In this document: piece by piece, positions 1 to 11,078 of the stretch
Layout: each line of letters starts with the position of its first letter
How positions within the stretch are numbered: the first letter of the stretch is position 1
NCBI GenBank assembly: GCA_020809705.1
Contig: CP085831.1
Location: 5,394,001 to 5,458,000, forward strand
Reading direction: 5' to 3'
From: Calonectria ilicicola
Lineage: Eukaryota; Ascomycota; Sordariomycetes; Hypocreales; Nectriaceae
Length of the DNA: 64,000 nt
Program-made: the position numbers and the translations under genes
The notes under the pieces: generated by a model
Told to the model about the DNA's origin: nothing
Databases searched by the model: none
The model's input: only the letters and a program-made list of their open reading frames with translations

Positions 1-2292
1 GACGATTCCTTGTCGGCACATGTCACTTGCATAAAGGCAAGCTGCGGATACGATGCACGCGATCCCACTTGGCGTTTCAATACACTGCGGGGGATGCTCA
101 ATCTATCGATCTGCATCCGCACTGTGGGTAAGAGGCGACCAATGGAAGCTGATGCTTGAGGTATGTGCGGGCACTTCACATAGGCCTATCCTACATCCGC
201 AATACTATGCATTCGAATCCACAGTCTGCGCTTCCGCATGATCATCTCCTTCTACTTTGGATCTCGCTTGCGGATGCGGGTCCGCATTGGAAAACGTCTT
301 CCGCAACTCTGTTGAAGAGGCTCCGCGTAGTCGACTTTTTTTTTAGGACTAGTAGAGCGGAAAGTCTAAATTTTTAGTATTTAATAAGACGCAATCAGAT
401 ATATGCGTAGAAAAGCACCACGAAACCATCCCCGCATTTTTGAAACGTGGGAGAAACACGCCATCCGTAGTAGTCGTTGTTTTCAGCCTCGGCTGTTTTC
501 ACACAATTTTTTTCAGGTATAATTTTAACACAGAATCTTGTTGAAATGTCCCTTCAGCGGATACACCGGCAATTATCGAACGAAATCTTTCTGGAGTGCT
601 GCTAAGAAAAAGTCAGTCGCTCCCTCGCCCTCGACATTGAAATATTAAAAATTACCTTTTTTTCTCTTATTTTTACATGTTATAGCCAAATATGTTAGAA
701 TTCACACTAGAAGAAGTCCGACAATTGTTTTTTTTCGAGGGACCATGATTGATACCATTTCACATGATGAATATCACTAGACGCATCCCAGGGTAGGCGT
801 AGACTATATCCCGCGACGAACGGGGCAGATGGATCTCTCCAAATGGGCTAATACACGCTGACAACTACATCGTTATATTTGAGCAGCAGAACGTTGAGAA
901 TGAGACGACAAGTACGTCCGCTCCATTGACAAAAACATGCAGACTAAAGTTTTGTCTTGAGGTATTTGTTGCTACGTCTGCCGAGCTGGACTTTGTTGGC
1001 TTGAATCTCTCGATTGATGTATTGAGCCGCGGGTTCGGTTTGGGAAAGGGCGTCACTCTTGTAGATATGCATTGTTGGATGCTAGTCATCTTGGCTGCTG
1101 TGCGTGCACGGTGTGTGTGTGTCACAGTCCTAACTGTGTCACATATATACTCTAGCTGGTTGTGATGTTGTTGACATCACAACTCATATCCTTTTGGTGT
1201 AGTGGCTAGGGTCTACTCCGTTACAGTGTGTGTTTGAGAGGTTTGTTTAGCAAAGCCGTCTTTTTATTCTACGTGATTTCCATTCATCAAGGTTTCATCG
1301 TGCATTGCCTCTCGACTTCAAAGTTGGTGCAAGGGCGGTCGTACCAAGGGATTTGAAAGTCTATCTCAAGACCCACCCTCCGGTCCCGTGACCTTGTTGG
1401 GCTCTTCCATTCCTTAGAGGAAAAAAATAAATGTATGAATTTCACATTGAAGAAGGGGTGGCTGTCTACGAGTATATGATAATGTGAGATTGGTCCGTGC
1501 AATGCTGATGGATTGCAGTTTGATCTAATTTACTCACCTTGGCTGTATCTGAACTTTTATTGTGGTAGACCTTTTGAAGCCAACATGTAACCTCTTTACC
1601 ATTCGACTCCAGATGTCAACTTCCTTCTTGCTATAATCGTTCTCGCTGGCGCTATTCCCTCGTTATGAGAATTATACTTATGGTCAAATTCAGGTTTGTC
1701 CATTTTCCATCAGCAGTTTGAACGCACACACGCCAAAGCTTATGCAAAGGAAACGGCCGGCTCAGTTCAAAGGTAGCCAATTTTTTTTAAAACAAGGTCT
1801 TATCATTGGATGCCCTTTTTTGGCAAAGGTCGATAGTAATTTGCCAGGGTTAGTCCTTGGGGTATAGGTTAGCTCAGTTTGGCTTTGGAGACGACAGAAT
1901 TTGGTACGCTTTATGCACTGGAAAAAATTATCCTTCGCGAAGAGAATTATTCTCTGCTCCATTAATAAATAATTTTGCCCAATACTAGCATGCTGGTTTC
2001 TTGTACTGTCATTTTGTTGGGACTGTTCATTGAGCATGTGGTTTATTTCCTCGGAATTTCGAACCGTCTCCACAAAAAGCGATTCTATCCTTGGAAGCCG
2101 GTTGTCCCACATCACACGAGAAGTACAACGATGAATTCATGGGGCCCGATGGAACGAAGCGGGTATTCCAACCCCCGTTATCTCCGAGATTAATGTGAGA
2201 TATATATGTCATTGCTGTTATTTAGATATGGTACCGCCATCTACTTCTCATTGTACAATTTCTGGTGTGCGAAGCGACGGAAAGATTGACCA
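1..2292. other. gene-free stretch
   Basis: No convincing coding region on either strand. Open frames are short and show no recognisable domain. The stretch carries A/T-rich runs, a short GT microsatellite near 1113 and a hairpin at 1159-1183. The last part probably holds the promoter of the SDR gene that starts at 2293. Confidence 0.5.
1159..1183. repeat. perfect 10-bp inverted repeat, 5-nt loop
   Basis: The arms GTTGTGATGT and ACATCACAAC are exact reverse complements separated by TGTTG. About 15 nt further on, TGGTGTAGTGGCTA resembles a tRNA A-box, but no B-box or cloverleaf follows. It could be a decayed tRNA-derived or transposon end. Function unknown. Confidence 0.55.
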
Positions 2293-3306
2293 ATGGCTAA
2301 ATACCAAGACGCATACGCTGACCCAATAGGGCCCGGAGATGCTCGACCAACGGCTCTACAAATCGTTGAAGATGAGAACCTTATCGGAAAACTCGACAAT
2401 GTTGTCTTCTTCATTACTGGTGCCAATCAAGGACTTGGACTCGAGACTGTTCGGGCTCTTTATGCCACTGGCGCAACCATCTTTATGGGAGTCAGAGACA
2501 TGGCCAAGGGAAAACAAGCCGTCGACAACATTTTATCATCAGCTCCAAAGCCCCATCATTCTCTAAAGCTCCACCTCATTCATTTGCGACTAGACTCGCT
2601 GGCCTCTGTTCGCGCTGCAGCTAAAAGCTTTCTCAGACAAAGCCCAAAGCTCAATGTCCTGGTTCTTAATGCAGGCATCATGGCCACCCCCAAAGACTAC
2701 ACAGAAGATGGGTTTGAGACCCAATTGGGTGTCAATTATCTCAGCCATTTCCTGCTGTTTGAACTTTTAAAACCTGCTTTACTTCAAAGCAGTACAGATG
2801 CATTCCAGTCGCGGGTCGTTTCCCTCTCTTCGCAAGGACATCGACTTGGCGGGGTACAACTTCACGACTTTAATTTCAACAAGCCTGATTCTTATGATCC
2901 TTGGATGTCTTACGCCCAATCTAAGACGGCAAACATCTATCTGGCGAATGAGATCGAAAAACGGTTCGGGAAATGTGGTTTACATGGCCTATCTGTACAT
3001 CCTGGGCTTATTATGACTAATTTGAGCCGGCACCTTGATCAAAAGTCTAATCCTGATATTGCGCGTTTTTTGAGAGATGCAAAACAGGGTGCAGCGTCTA
3101 CTGTGCATGCTGCCATTAGCAAAAGCTGGGAAGGACGTGGTGGTATTTATATCGCGGACTGTGTTGAGCAAGGCCCCGTGAAATCAGAGAGCTTACCAAC
3201 CAGCCCTGATGACTTGGGCTATTCACCATGGGCCTTCGATGAAGAGAAATCTGCGATGTTGTGGGAGACTTCTTATGCTCTTGTAGGAATTCCAACTTCT
3301 GGGTGA
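2293..3306 (+). CDS. short-chain dehydrogenase/reductase (WWOX/retinol dehydrogenase-like)
   Basis: Single-exon gene of 337 aa. It is a classical SDR with a Rossmann fold. The nucleotide-binding TGANQGLG lies at residues 42-49, the NAG(IM) motif at 126-130, and the catalytic serine in SLSS near 177-180. The active-site YAQSK pair is Y207/K211. These residues predict NAD(P)-dependent oxidation or reduction of a small alcohol or ketone; the substrate cannot be read from sequence. The length fits fungal WWOX/RDH-like SDRs, which carry a 30-40 residue N-terminal extension. The first ATG of the frame is used and gives the complete fold. It is followed on the same strand by the secreted propeller gene at 3852, with no sign of a shared pathway. 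Confidence 0.88.
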   Translation: MAKYQDAYADPIGPGDARPTALQIVEDENLIGKLDNVVFFITGANQGLGLETVRALYATGATIFMGVRDMAKGKQAVDNILSSAPKPHHSLKLHLIHLRLDSLASVRAAAKSFLRQSPKLNVLVLNAGIMATPKDYTEDGFETQLGVNYLSHFLLFELLKPALLQSSTDAFQSRVVSLSSQGHRLGGVQLHDFNFNKPDSYDPWMSYAQSKTANIYLANEIEKRFGKCGLHGLSVHPGLIMTNLSRHLDQKSNPDIARFLRDAKQGAASTVHAAISKSWEGRGGIYIADCVEQGPVKSESLPTSPDDLGYSPWAFDEEKSAMLWETSYALVGIPTSG

Positions 3307-3741
3307 ATGTTGAATCGGTCAAATTGGTGGAATCATGTATGTCGCGTGAAGTACTGGTATTAAGTCTTGAAAGAAAAAAAAAACCACCGCTTAAATTTCA
3401 AGAAAGACTTGTATATTCTAGGCTGATATTTCAAATAAATTGACTGTTCTATTCCGGTAGCGCTTAAATTGAGATACACAGCTTTGCAATCTTCCAGATT
3501 TGCACACAACTTTCGCCTATCAGCTGTAATAATCAACGTGATTAATTCTTGATTAAATTTTCAGATGTATCTCCTCATCAATTTTTCCACGTCAAATACA
3601 TGCTTGGTTGCGATATATCATGTCATAGAGAATTTCTTATCACTATGAAAAGTGGGCTACGGAACCGGAGTACATGAACACTCCGCCTTGGCACGAGAAT
3701 CACATCCGAGGATGACCGGAATCTTGTCTCTTACTTAAAAT

Positions 3742-3750
3742 TATATAAAA
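3742..3750 (+). promoter_or_regulatory. TATA box of the beta-propeller gene
   Basis: TATATAAAA lies about 100 nt upstream of the ATG at 3852. A start site 25-35 nt downstream of it would fall after the earlier in-frame ATG at 3762. This is one reason to place the translation start at 3852. Confidence 0.5.
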
Positions 3751-3851
3751 AGATAGGGTCATTGATTGATACCAGCTTGAAAAGGTCTCTGTATCATATT
3801 TCCTTTCATCTCAAACCCTGGGCGACTGGTGAAACCTGGCTGCCCATTCGA

Positions 3852-5201
3852 ATGATGTACGTTCGAGGTTTTATTATTGCTACTCTCTTGGCCGAATTAG
3901 GCCTGGCTTTCACACAAAGCCTGCCTAATGTGGGTCACGTCAATTTTGAGGGTCAATTCTTGGTGGCTATTTCAGACGCAGACATGGTTGCTTCCGCATA
4001 CGAAGATGGGCAACTTGGTGCAGCTCAGGGTGACGACACTCTGTCGATAATCCGATTAGGATCTCAACCTTCAGAATGGGTGGTGACAAGCGTGCCCGTT
4101 GGAAATGCAGTTGTTGGACCGCCGACTGCTATGACACTCTCACCAGACGGGCGCTATGCAATTGTTGTAGAGACGGTTGGGCCGCGACCGCGTGGTTCTG
4201 AAATCCCCACAATGGCAGACCTTCAAACATCTCGCAAAATCACCGTCGTCGACCTTCAAAACTTGGACAAACCCGCTGTCGTCCAGACTCTCGAGGGGTT
4301 TGCGCGGCCTAATAGCGTGTCCATCAACGCAGCTGGTGATCTTGTGGCCGTGACGCATAGCCCAGATTTGGACGGCGACGGGCGAGACACACCAATAGCT
4401 CTCTACCAATTCCGGAATGGAACTCTTACCCTTTTATCGGCTCCCAAAATCCCGGGTTGGGTGCCCGGAAACCATCTGTTTGATGCTAATTTCCATCCCT
4501 CACTCGATATTATTGGCCTGGCAGATATCACTAGTAGTGTCTTGACAATGGTTAGCGTGGTAAAAAATAACAACACGACAGAGTTGGAGCTTTGGGGCAA
4601 CCCGGTACAAGTGGAGAGTGTGCCGAGTACTCCAAAATTTACGCCAGATGGCCGCTACCTTTTGGCCAACTCAATGAACCCCGTCCCTGGATCTAATGCG
4701 TTGGATGGGACACTTGCTAGTATCCGACTTAATGCCACAACTGATGGCGATGGTTTTCCACGGCACTTTCTTGTGTCGCGGGCTGTTGTTGGTGTACTGC
4801 CTGAGGGGTTAGCTATTAGTCCGAATGGCCAATGGGCTGTGACGGCCAATCTGGAGCGCAGCAGTTTTCCTTTCGACAACAATACCCAAACCTTCTTTTC
4901 GTCACTAAGCCTTGTGCGCATCAATCCCGAAACGGGCCATTTGGTGACAATTGGTACATACGCATTTGATGGAATTCTTCCCGAGGGCGTTGTGTTTGAT
5001 GCCTCTAGCCGCTTCGTGGCCGCGACTACTTTCGATTCTTATGATGGTCGTAACCCCGGTGGATCTATCGACTTCTGGCGCATCTCAGGAGATTATGCAG
5101 ATGAAAGTAGAGTTGAGCTCATCAAAACGAGCAAGTCGATTCCGGTTACGCGCGGTGCTCATTCAATAGCCGTTTCCTCTGAGAATATGACTGCTTATTG
5201 A
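3852..5201 (+). CDS. secreted lactonase/YVTN-like beta-propeller protein
   Basis: 449 aa, one exon. The frame is open from 3762, but the paired ATGs at 3852/3855 begin a good signal peptide (MMYVRGFIIATLLAELGLA) and fit the TATA box. The mature part is built of repeated propeller-blade motifs of the type SPDGRYAIV, NAAGDLVAV, TPDGRYLLAN, SPNGQWAVTAN and DASSRFVAA. This is the pattern of YVTN or 6-phosphogluconolactonase-like seven-blade propellers. Several N-glycosylation sequons (for example NNNTT and NNTQ) agree with secretion. The enzymatic role, if any, is not evident. It converges with the gene ending at 5805. Confidence 0.75.
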   Translation: MMYVRGFIIATLLAELGLAFTQSLPNVGHVNFEGQFLVAISDADMVASAYEDGQLGAAQGDDTLSIIRLGSQPSEWVVTSVPVGNAVVGPPTAMTLSPDGRYAIVVETVGPRPRGSEIPTMADLQTSRKITVVDLQNLDKPAVVQTLEGFARPNSVSINAAGDLVAVTHSPDLDGDGRDTPIALYQFRNGTLTLLSAPKIPGWVPGNHLFDANFHPSLDIIGLADITSSVLTMVSVVKNNNTTELELWGNPVQVESVPSTPKFTPDGRYLLANSMNPVPGSNALDGTLASIRLNATTDGDGFPRHFLVSRAVVGVLPEGLAISPNGQWAVTANLERSSFPFDNNTQTFFSSLSLVRINPETGHLVTIGTYAFDGILPEGVVFDASSRFVAATTFDSYDGRNPGGSIDFWRISGDYADESRVELIKTSKSIPVTRGAHSIAVSSENMTAY

Positions 5202-5804
5202 TCTGGGATTGGCACAATAGAGTAACCTTATTGGAACTTCGGTGATTTGATGAGAAATATAGTGGAATTCTATACGTTTGTGCGCAGAACGCAGTACTCA
5301 TAAATAACTCCATTGTAACAACCATCCTGCGTGGTTATTTCTGTTCATAGGTTTTTCTAGCAGTAAGAGCCAGTATGATTGGGTCAAGGCCTGCAGAGAA
5401 ACGCGATCAAAGCTTTGAAAAAGTAATCTTGTTCGCAGACTCGGTGAGCTAATGCGTATCAAACTGTAAGGTGGAATATTTTGCATATGTTCGTCCGTCA
5501 TTATTTCACAATATAATGAATGCCGTACAGCATATAAATATAAGTATACATAACGGTAAGCATTATCGGTAGCCTCCTCCAGGTGAATCGAAAGATAAAG
5601 TCTTTGGGCAGCGAGAGAAGAATATTTGCATTCAAATTTCGTCAATACTGAAACAATCCAAGTATGATGTGGTATGGCCTAATGCAGGAGGTTTCCTTAG
5701 CACACTAAATGAAATAGATTCCAACATATAGGAGCATAAAACAATAATTTAAGATAACTGACTTGGTGAATTCAAATGAGGAAGCAGCTGTGAAAACTAT
5801 CTGC
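5202..5804. other. convergent intergenic region
   Basis: A 0.6-kb A/T-rich stretch between two genes that meet tail to tail. It presumably holds both 3' untranslated regions. Nothing else recognised. Confidence 0.5.
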
Positions 5805-7622
5805 TTAGTACTTTGCCAACTCTGCCCAAAGTGCCTGAGTCCAACCCGGCCTGTAATCTGCAACTGACTTACAATTTCCGGCAACTTCAACCAATGTGTT
5901 TTTGTAGACAAAGACATCGAGATATTGAGTTCCGAACATAATGGCCCTCTTATCACCAATAATATAGGCACCATCAACGGGATTACCTTTAATGTTGATC
6001 TGGTTTTCTTTGATCCATTTGGCTGGCAGTGTAAAACGTCCTAGTCGCTCCTGTAGTCCCGCTACAGCGCTTTCAAGACCACCAGAGAAGACCGAGATCT
6101 TGAATGAGACAAAGGTAGGTGGCCCATTCACGACTTTGCCTGCTACACTGAGCTCTGAACTAGAGACACCAGAGACACTTGTATCATTGGTCACAGTTTT
6201 GATATTAGATTGAGGTTTCAAAACAAAACCGGACTCTTGATTCTGCACAATGGGGTTGAAGATTGCACTGATGACTGCTTCTGCAGAGAACCCAGCAAGT
6301 ACGGAAGGGCTGTCAGAGAATGCTGTCCGAACTCTGTTGAGGGCATCATCCATAGCAACGGGTGTGCCTGTTTGCCAATCAGAGAGCCTATAATTGAGAG
6401 TCCAGCCAGTCTGGTTGCCATTGGTTGCTGAAACTCCAAGATAGGGCGCTTGAGGGAGGTCATGGCCTAGCTCCAATAGCTGTATACCATCATGTAGGGC
6501 TTTCTGAGCCAAGTAATCTGTGTAGGTCAGGTCACCACAAACTGGTCCTGCGCAGGCATCTACGACCATGGAGCTAGCTTGGACGTAAGTCTCTGTAGGC
6601 GAAATCGTGATAAAGACATGTGATCGGAAAGGTGTTCGCATGGGGTCCGCAACGTCAGAAAACCTGATGTTCTGAGTGTCACCCTCAAAAAAAGGACTGT
6701 TTGTGCTGCCCCATCCAGTAAGATCTTCGTCGATATATCCGAATGGTGCGACCACTTCCCAGTGAAGTCGCTTGAAGAACATACCGAGACTAAGGGCAGT
6801 TTCAACAATTGCAGCCTGATCAAAACAGTTTACAAGTATCATTGAAGACGTGGGGTCAGATACCCGAGACGAGTATGCTTTGAGCCAACCGGACAGCGAA
6901 AATATGCCACCAGTCTCGGAAACGAAAGAATGGTCACCATTCCAGACATTGTACCGAAGCCAGTGGTCCTTTGAGTTTTCACGAAGTTGACCAGGAGTTC
7001 CCTTTGGGTCCTGCTTTCCATGGCAAACGTTTGTAACCCAGTTGATCCAGTCTTGCTCATTTTGCAAGTTGGAGGTGACCGAAGGTGGCACAAAAAGTCT
7101 CAAAAGCTCAACCGGGATGCCCTCCTTTTGGAAGTATTCAGGCTGTGGCTCATAAATTCCGTAAACTTCGATAGTTCCCGCACCAGACACTGGAATTGGT
7201 TCAGCTCCATCAAGTGAGACTGTCCAAGATATGGCTTGATTGATGGACCATGGGGTCTGAATTTGGTCTTGGTTTGGTTGCAAATGAACCGTGAATTCCG
7301 CCAACTTTCTGTCAACTCCATCGATAGATGCCCATTGAGTGGTACAGAGGACAGTATTAGGAAGGCTGCCTTCTGCTGGCTGCAGGGAAATGGTGTCGGT
7401 AGGGAGGCTTTGTTGGAAAGCGACCCTTACAATGAACTTGAGACCAGCAAGCGGACAAGTAAAGGGGATAGCAGACGGGCTAAGAGCAGTCCATATGTCC
7501 AAATATATATCAGACCTCTGGTTGAAGCGCAACTGCCCAGAATTGTCACTATCATAGAAGGATGTGACAATACCGCCGTTTGGCTGCCACCAGATTCCGT
7601 ACGAGTCGATTGAGGGGTCCAT
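5805..7622 (-). CDS. protein with transglutaminase/cysteine-protease-like core
   Basis: 605 aa, single exon, no signal peptide. I do not recognise a characterised family. The middle shows the order of a transglutaminase-like (papain-fold) triad. Cys266 sits in MILVNCFDQAAIVETAL at the start of a helix. His335 lies in PFRSHVFITI on a beta strand. Asp355 lies in MVVDACAGP on the next strand. This Cys-helix, His-strand, Asp-strand order and spacing is typical of the superfamily, which holds peptidases, cross-linkers and inactive binders. The first 180 residues look like beta-rich domains, and the last 200 residues contain a long beta/alpha part. Function therefore remains inferred: hydrolysis or transfer on a protein or peptidoglycan-like substrate. 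Confidence 0.6.
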   Translation of the reverse strand: MDPSIDSYGIWWQPNGGIVTSFYDSDNSGQLRFNQRSDIYLDIWTALSPSAIPFTCPLAGLKFIVRVAFQQSLPTDTISLQPAEGSLPNTVLCTTQWASIDGVDRKLAEFTVHLQPNQDQIQTPWSINQAISWTVSLDGAEPIPVSGAGTIEVYGIYEPQPEYFQKEGIPVELLRLFVPPSVTSNLQNEQDWINWVTNVCHGKQDPKGTPGQLRENSKDHWLRYNVWNGDHSFVSETGGIFSLSGWLKAYSSRVSDPTSSMILVNCFDQAAIVETALSLGMFFKRLHWEVVAPFGYIDEDLTGWGSTNSPFFEGDTQNIRFSDVADPMRTPFRSHVFITISPTETYVQASSMVVDACAGPVCGDLTYTDYLAQKALHDGIQLLELGHDLPQAPYLGVSATNGNQTGWTLNYRLSDWQTGTPVAMDDALNRVRTAFSDSPSVLAGFSAEAVISAIFNPIVQNQESGFVLKPQSNIKTVTNDTSVSGVSSSELSVAGKVVNGPPTFVSFKISVFSGGLESAVAGLQERLGRFTLPAKWIKENQINIKGNPVDGAYIIGDKRAIMFGTQYLDVFVYKNTLVEVAGNCKSVADYRPGWTQALWAELAKY

Positions 7623-8994
7623 TCTGGTTTTCTAAGCAAGATTGGAGGAGTCGCGAATGAAATAATAAAATTATCAGGATGTTGGTTTGTAAATTTATGA
7701 TTTGAGTAGTGAGTGCGGAACAGTCTGGTGGAAATCTCTTGTCTATTTATTCTTCGAAATTACACAACCTCAATCTATTATGTAGGCATTTCTCTGCTAC
7801 TTTTCATGTTGATACACATCGAGCATCAGGAATAATGCAGAAACCGCGCCATACGTACAGCTGGCGCGGTCTGTGAGGCCTCGACCTTTGCTCTTGCAGC
7901 TAGATGGATAGAAGTGGCTAGCTGGTAGACCCACATGATGTTAGAGTCTAAGCCACTGCTTAGGTCCATTTCAGTTTGGCCCGGAACCGCCTAGCGCTTT
8001 GATCTCAAACAGAGGAGCGCTGATTGCTTGGAATAGTAGAACGCTATTCCATTTTGGAAGAAGCCCTCCGCTAATCAAATGGCTATTCAAAGCTATCATA
8101 AATCATTACATGGCCATAGCGCATCAGCTCTCCATACCAAGCCATCGTTCGATGGGCTTTCTTGAAGAACCAACTATGTCTAAAACAGCAACCACCTGAC
8201 CACTGTGTCATCCAATAGCTTCTTCGAGAGATAAAGCTGTTCCGGGAACTAGTTCGCTTGAGGTTAGATTACTTAGTTATACAGGTTTCCCACAGCCAGC
8301 CTCGACAGGTGAGGAGGACATGGTAGTATCCGATTTGGGCCCTTCAGCTAGCCACACAAGAGCCTACTTGCTGATAAAACGTCAATCATTTGTGATATCT
8401 ACTTTATTGGGCCATGTGGAGTATAAATATGGAATTGTCTAGAACACTAGTCTGCTAGCTGATGCCCAAACCTCCTCAAAGCAATGCGCACCCTGATTGG
8501 TGCCATTAGATATCTTTGAAGTAACCTTTGTGAATTGTGCCTGCACATGGCAGTAGTGTAGATATGAATAGGTATCGATAGTGGGTAGTAAGGTGTTGCA
8601 CTGGTATTCGAGCTTCTCCGTATAGTCATGCTCACCGTATGTTTAATCTTGTTGTTACGGCTTGGTCTACCGTACGGGACTCTTAGGCGGTGATACGTGC
8701 TGCAGCAACAACTGCCATGATGATTATTGACCGATCTTTTTTCCACGTACTATAACGGTCTAGCACACCTGTTGCATTTTTTAATGGACGTGAATGTGGC
8801 TATTTTATAAAAATTGAGCGACTGTAAAGTGTCTTCTCCGTTACTATGTCAAATATGAAGGTTTTGTGTGACCAAGTACAAAATACTGGCAGGTACCTGT
8901 TTAAAAAGCACTATATTCATATGTTCTCTTATTTGATCCGTGCCTAAAGTATATATATCCCTACGCCTCCACACCCAGGACACAGATTATCTGA
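7623..8994. other. gene-free stretch
   Basis: No coding region with recognisable features on either strand. The first few hundred bases are the upstream region of the minus-strand gene that starts at 7622. Confidence 0.5.
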
Positions 8995-9535
8995 GACCAT
9001 ACTAACTGCCATAGTGCACGTATGGAATTCAATCCAATCTTGACCCAAAAACGTCTTCTTCCTCCACAGAAACACCAACACGTGTGACGTCATTTCTGGG
9101 GGCACCTTCAGAAATCCATGACTCGCGAAGACTTCTAATGGCAAAGTGAAGCGCCTGAGCCACGGATCTGTTAGTGATATCGTGTTTTCCCATCCATTCA
9201 TACGCCTTCGTCGCCATTTCCAGACAAGATCGGTCGTCTACTTCTGATAATTTGCCTATCACAATTTGGAACCCAGAAAACCTGTAAGCAGTCGCCATAC
9301 GGAGGACCCTGGCTTTGCCATCACGATAATGACTGTTGTTACGCACCCTGGCGGTCCTATATTCGGAGAGTTAGACCAAGAGCTTTGTTTGAGGGAATGC
9401 TTTCAGCTTCATGACATTTTTGACACTCAGTATGTCATGGCCAAGATTCAAACACCTTTTCAAGGGATTGATCCAGCCTACAGTATAGGCATTTGCATCA
9501 AGCATCTTCGTGAGGAATCACCGTAGCAGGTGTTT
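8995..9535 (-). pseudogene. CHAT-domain C-terminus, decayed
   Basis: Reading the minus strand from about 9535 gives the end of a CHAT (caspase-like) domain as found in fungal TPR-CHAT proteins. There is a CYGDSS segment resembling the catalytic His-region CHG, then DILSVKNVMKLKAFPQTKL. The equivalent of LSACHTA follows but is interrupted by an in-frame TAA at 9371-9373 and reads LSEYRTA, with the catalytic Cys lost. The well-conserved part MATAYRFSGFQIVIGKLSEVDDRS then continues into ALHFAIRSLRESW. Frame changes occur before and after this piece. No TPR part is seen upstream. Family known; assignment from motif memory; clearly non-functional. Confidence 0.65.
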
Positions 9536-10444
9536 GGGGATCAGAAATACCAAATAGCAGCCTTATACTTGATTCTCGTCACTTTTCTTTCACCATATGA
9601 CGTAGTATGATGTGAGATAATGGCATTCATGCCGGGCTTGTTCTGAACATGACACCCTTGAGCCCTGTTGGTTTCAAATTCGTCCAACTGAATATGGTGA
9701 TCTGTTTGATTAGATTGACCATTTAATAGCGAAAGTTAAAAACAAGGTCAATACTGAGATTACCCAGATTTGAACGGCTCACAGATAGAGATTGAATCTC
9801 GCTATAGGGTGGTGCGTATTTGTTACAACTGGTGGGCATATGTCTACAATCAAAAGCTTGGAACCTATCTCGAGCCTAAACCTTGTGGGTAGTTTAAAAT
9901 ATGTATGTTACGCGATCATATGTAATGGTGTGGCGTCTAATGAGAACGTTTCGATCGAAGCATGATGCGACGTGGTGGACGTTTTGCAGAACGTGTAGTC
10001 ATCTTTACATTCATCGCTTAGGAATGGAGCATTCCGAAGACTAATGTGTGTGATGGTCTAACCTATAAACTTGGAAACCACCCATTCTCATAACTACCGT
10101 CAAATACAGACGTGCAGCATTTCAAGCTGTAACCGATAACAGTGCCCAAGAATTGCCCTTTCTGTCACGTTCGGGTTAGTTCTTTGGTGGTGAATAGATA
10201 ACATCCCAAGTGGAGGCAGCATTGCAATTCATGTTAATGGTAATCACGTTGAAGCTATTATGAACCGTTAACAATCGGAAATAAGGACAAGGACAGGATT
10301 TCCCACTTACCCGCCTGTATCGAACTGCTGGCCTCCCATCTGAACACCAAAGAAATCGCAATAATCACCGATCCTTCTAACGTAGCTAGTGATGAGGCTA
10401 GTATAAAGACTCCAGGCAATATCGTTTCTCTAGTATTATATTCG
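9536..10444. other. gene-free stretch
   Basis: No supportable gene. Minus-strand open frames here are short and out of frame with the flanking relics. Confidence 0.45.
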
Positions 10445-11078
10445 TTAGTAGAAAGCCCAGTTGATGACAGGAAAGTGACAAACATCATTACAGATCGCAA
10501 TCCCAGCACTCCAGGAACAACTGATCCGTGAACAAGTTCGAGGATGAGCAACTAGATAGGTGTTCATGTTATTCAGGTACACAAGACCTTCGATAAAGGC
10601 GATATAACTAGCTGTACGGCTCAAATGACAGACTGGGCGGCCATCTAGATCGCGCTTTAAGGGCGAAGATTCTTTTGTCGCAATACTAGTAATCGAGGTT
10701 GAACCCGGAGGAAAGTCCTCGACATAAGAGGGATTCAATTCAAGAACCTCCGCGTAAACTTTCTTTATAGATTGCCGTCAGTAATGGGGTTTTTGTAACC
10801 ATCATTGATATTTAGCCTACCTCGATGGTTCCGAAGAACGTCTTCGGTTCCTCACCAGGAAAAACCTGAATCCTTCATTCCGCATCCGCAAAGGGGTACG
10901 GTGGGGGAGTAAATTCTACATCCTCAGCGGTTGAAACATCCTCAACCTTGGTAGTCTCTGCCGTAGTAGGAAGGCTGGAAACCTATATTCTGCTTAGCAT
11001 TTGGAAACCCTGGGCTTCGGGACAAGAGCCAACCTTCGTGACCAAAGCCAGTGCCGGTCAAATAAAAGAGAATCGCAT
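10445..11078 (-). pseudogene. small secreted Cys protein (SCSW...CND type), broken
   Basis: Two-exon structure on the minus strand. Exon A runs 11078-10821, the intron (GTAGGC...AAG) is 10763-10820, and exon B is 10762-10445. The ATG at 11078 starts a signal-peptide-like run, but the same frame contains stops: a TGA a few codons in, a TAG further on, and a TGA just before the exon end. Exon B is intact and reads KVYAEVLELNPSYVEDFPPG, then an RPVCHL...GLVYLNN...RTCSRISCSW...CND ending. That C-terminus matches a common fungal secreted family with a conserved RISCSWxSAIxxCND motif. The family's function is unknown. The in-frame stops make this a decayed copy. Confidence 0.6.

Noticed and set aside
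1762..2115. 117-codon minus-strand frame near the SDR gene
   Set aside because: A few residues look like regulator C-termini, but there is no zinc cluster or consistent exon chain around it.
3762..3851. Earlier in-frame ATG of the beta-propeller gene
   Set aside because: It lies too close to the TATA box and would bury the signal peptide 30 residues in.
10258..10551. Hydrophobic 97-codon minus-strand frame resembling a membrane protein
   Set aside because: It overlaps, in another register, the SCSW...CND exon whose family match is specific; the hydrophobicity is a frame artefact.
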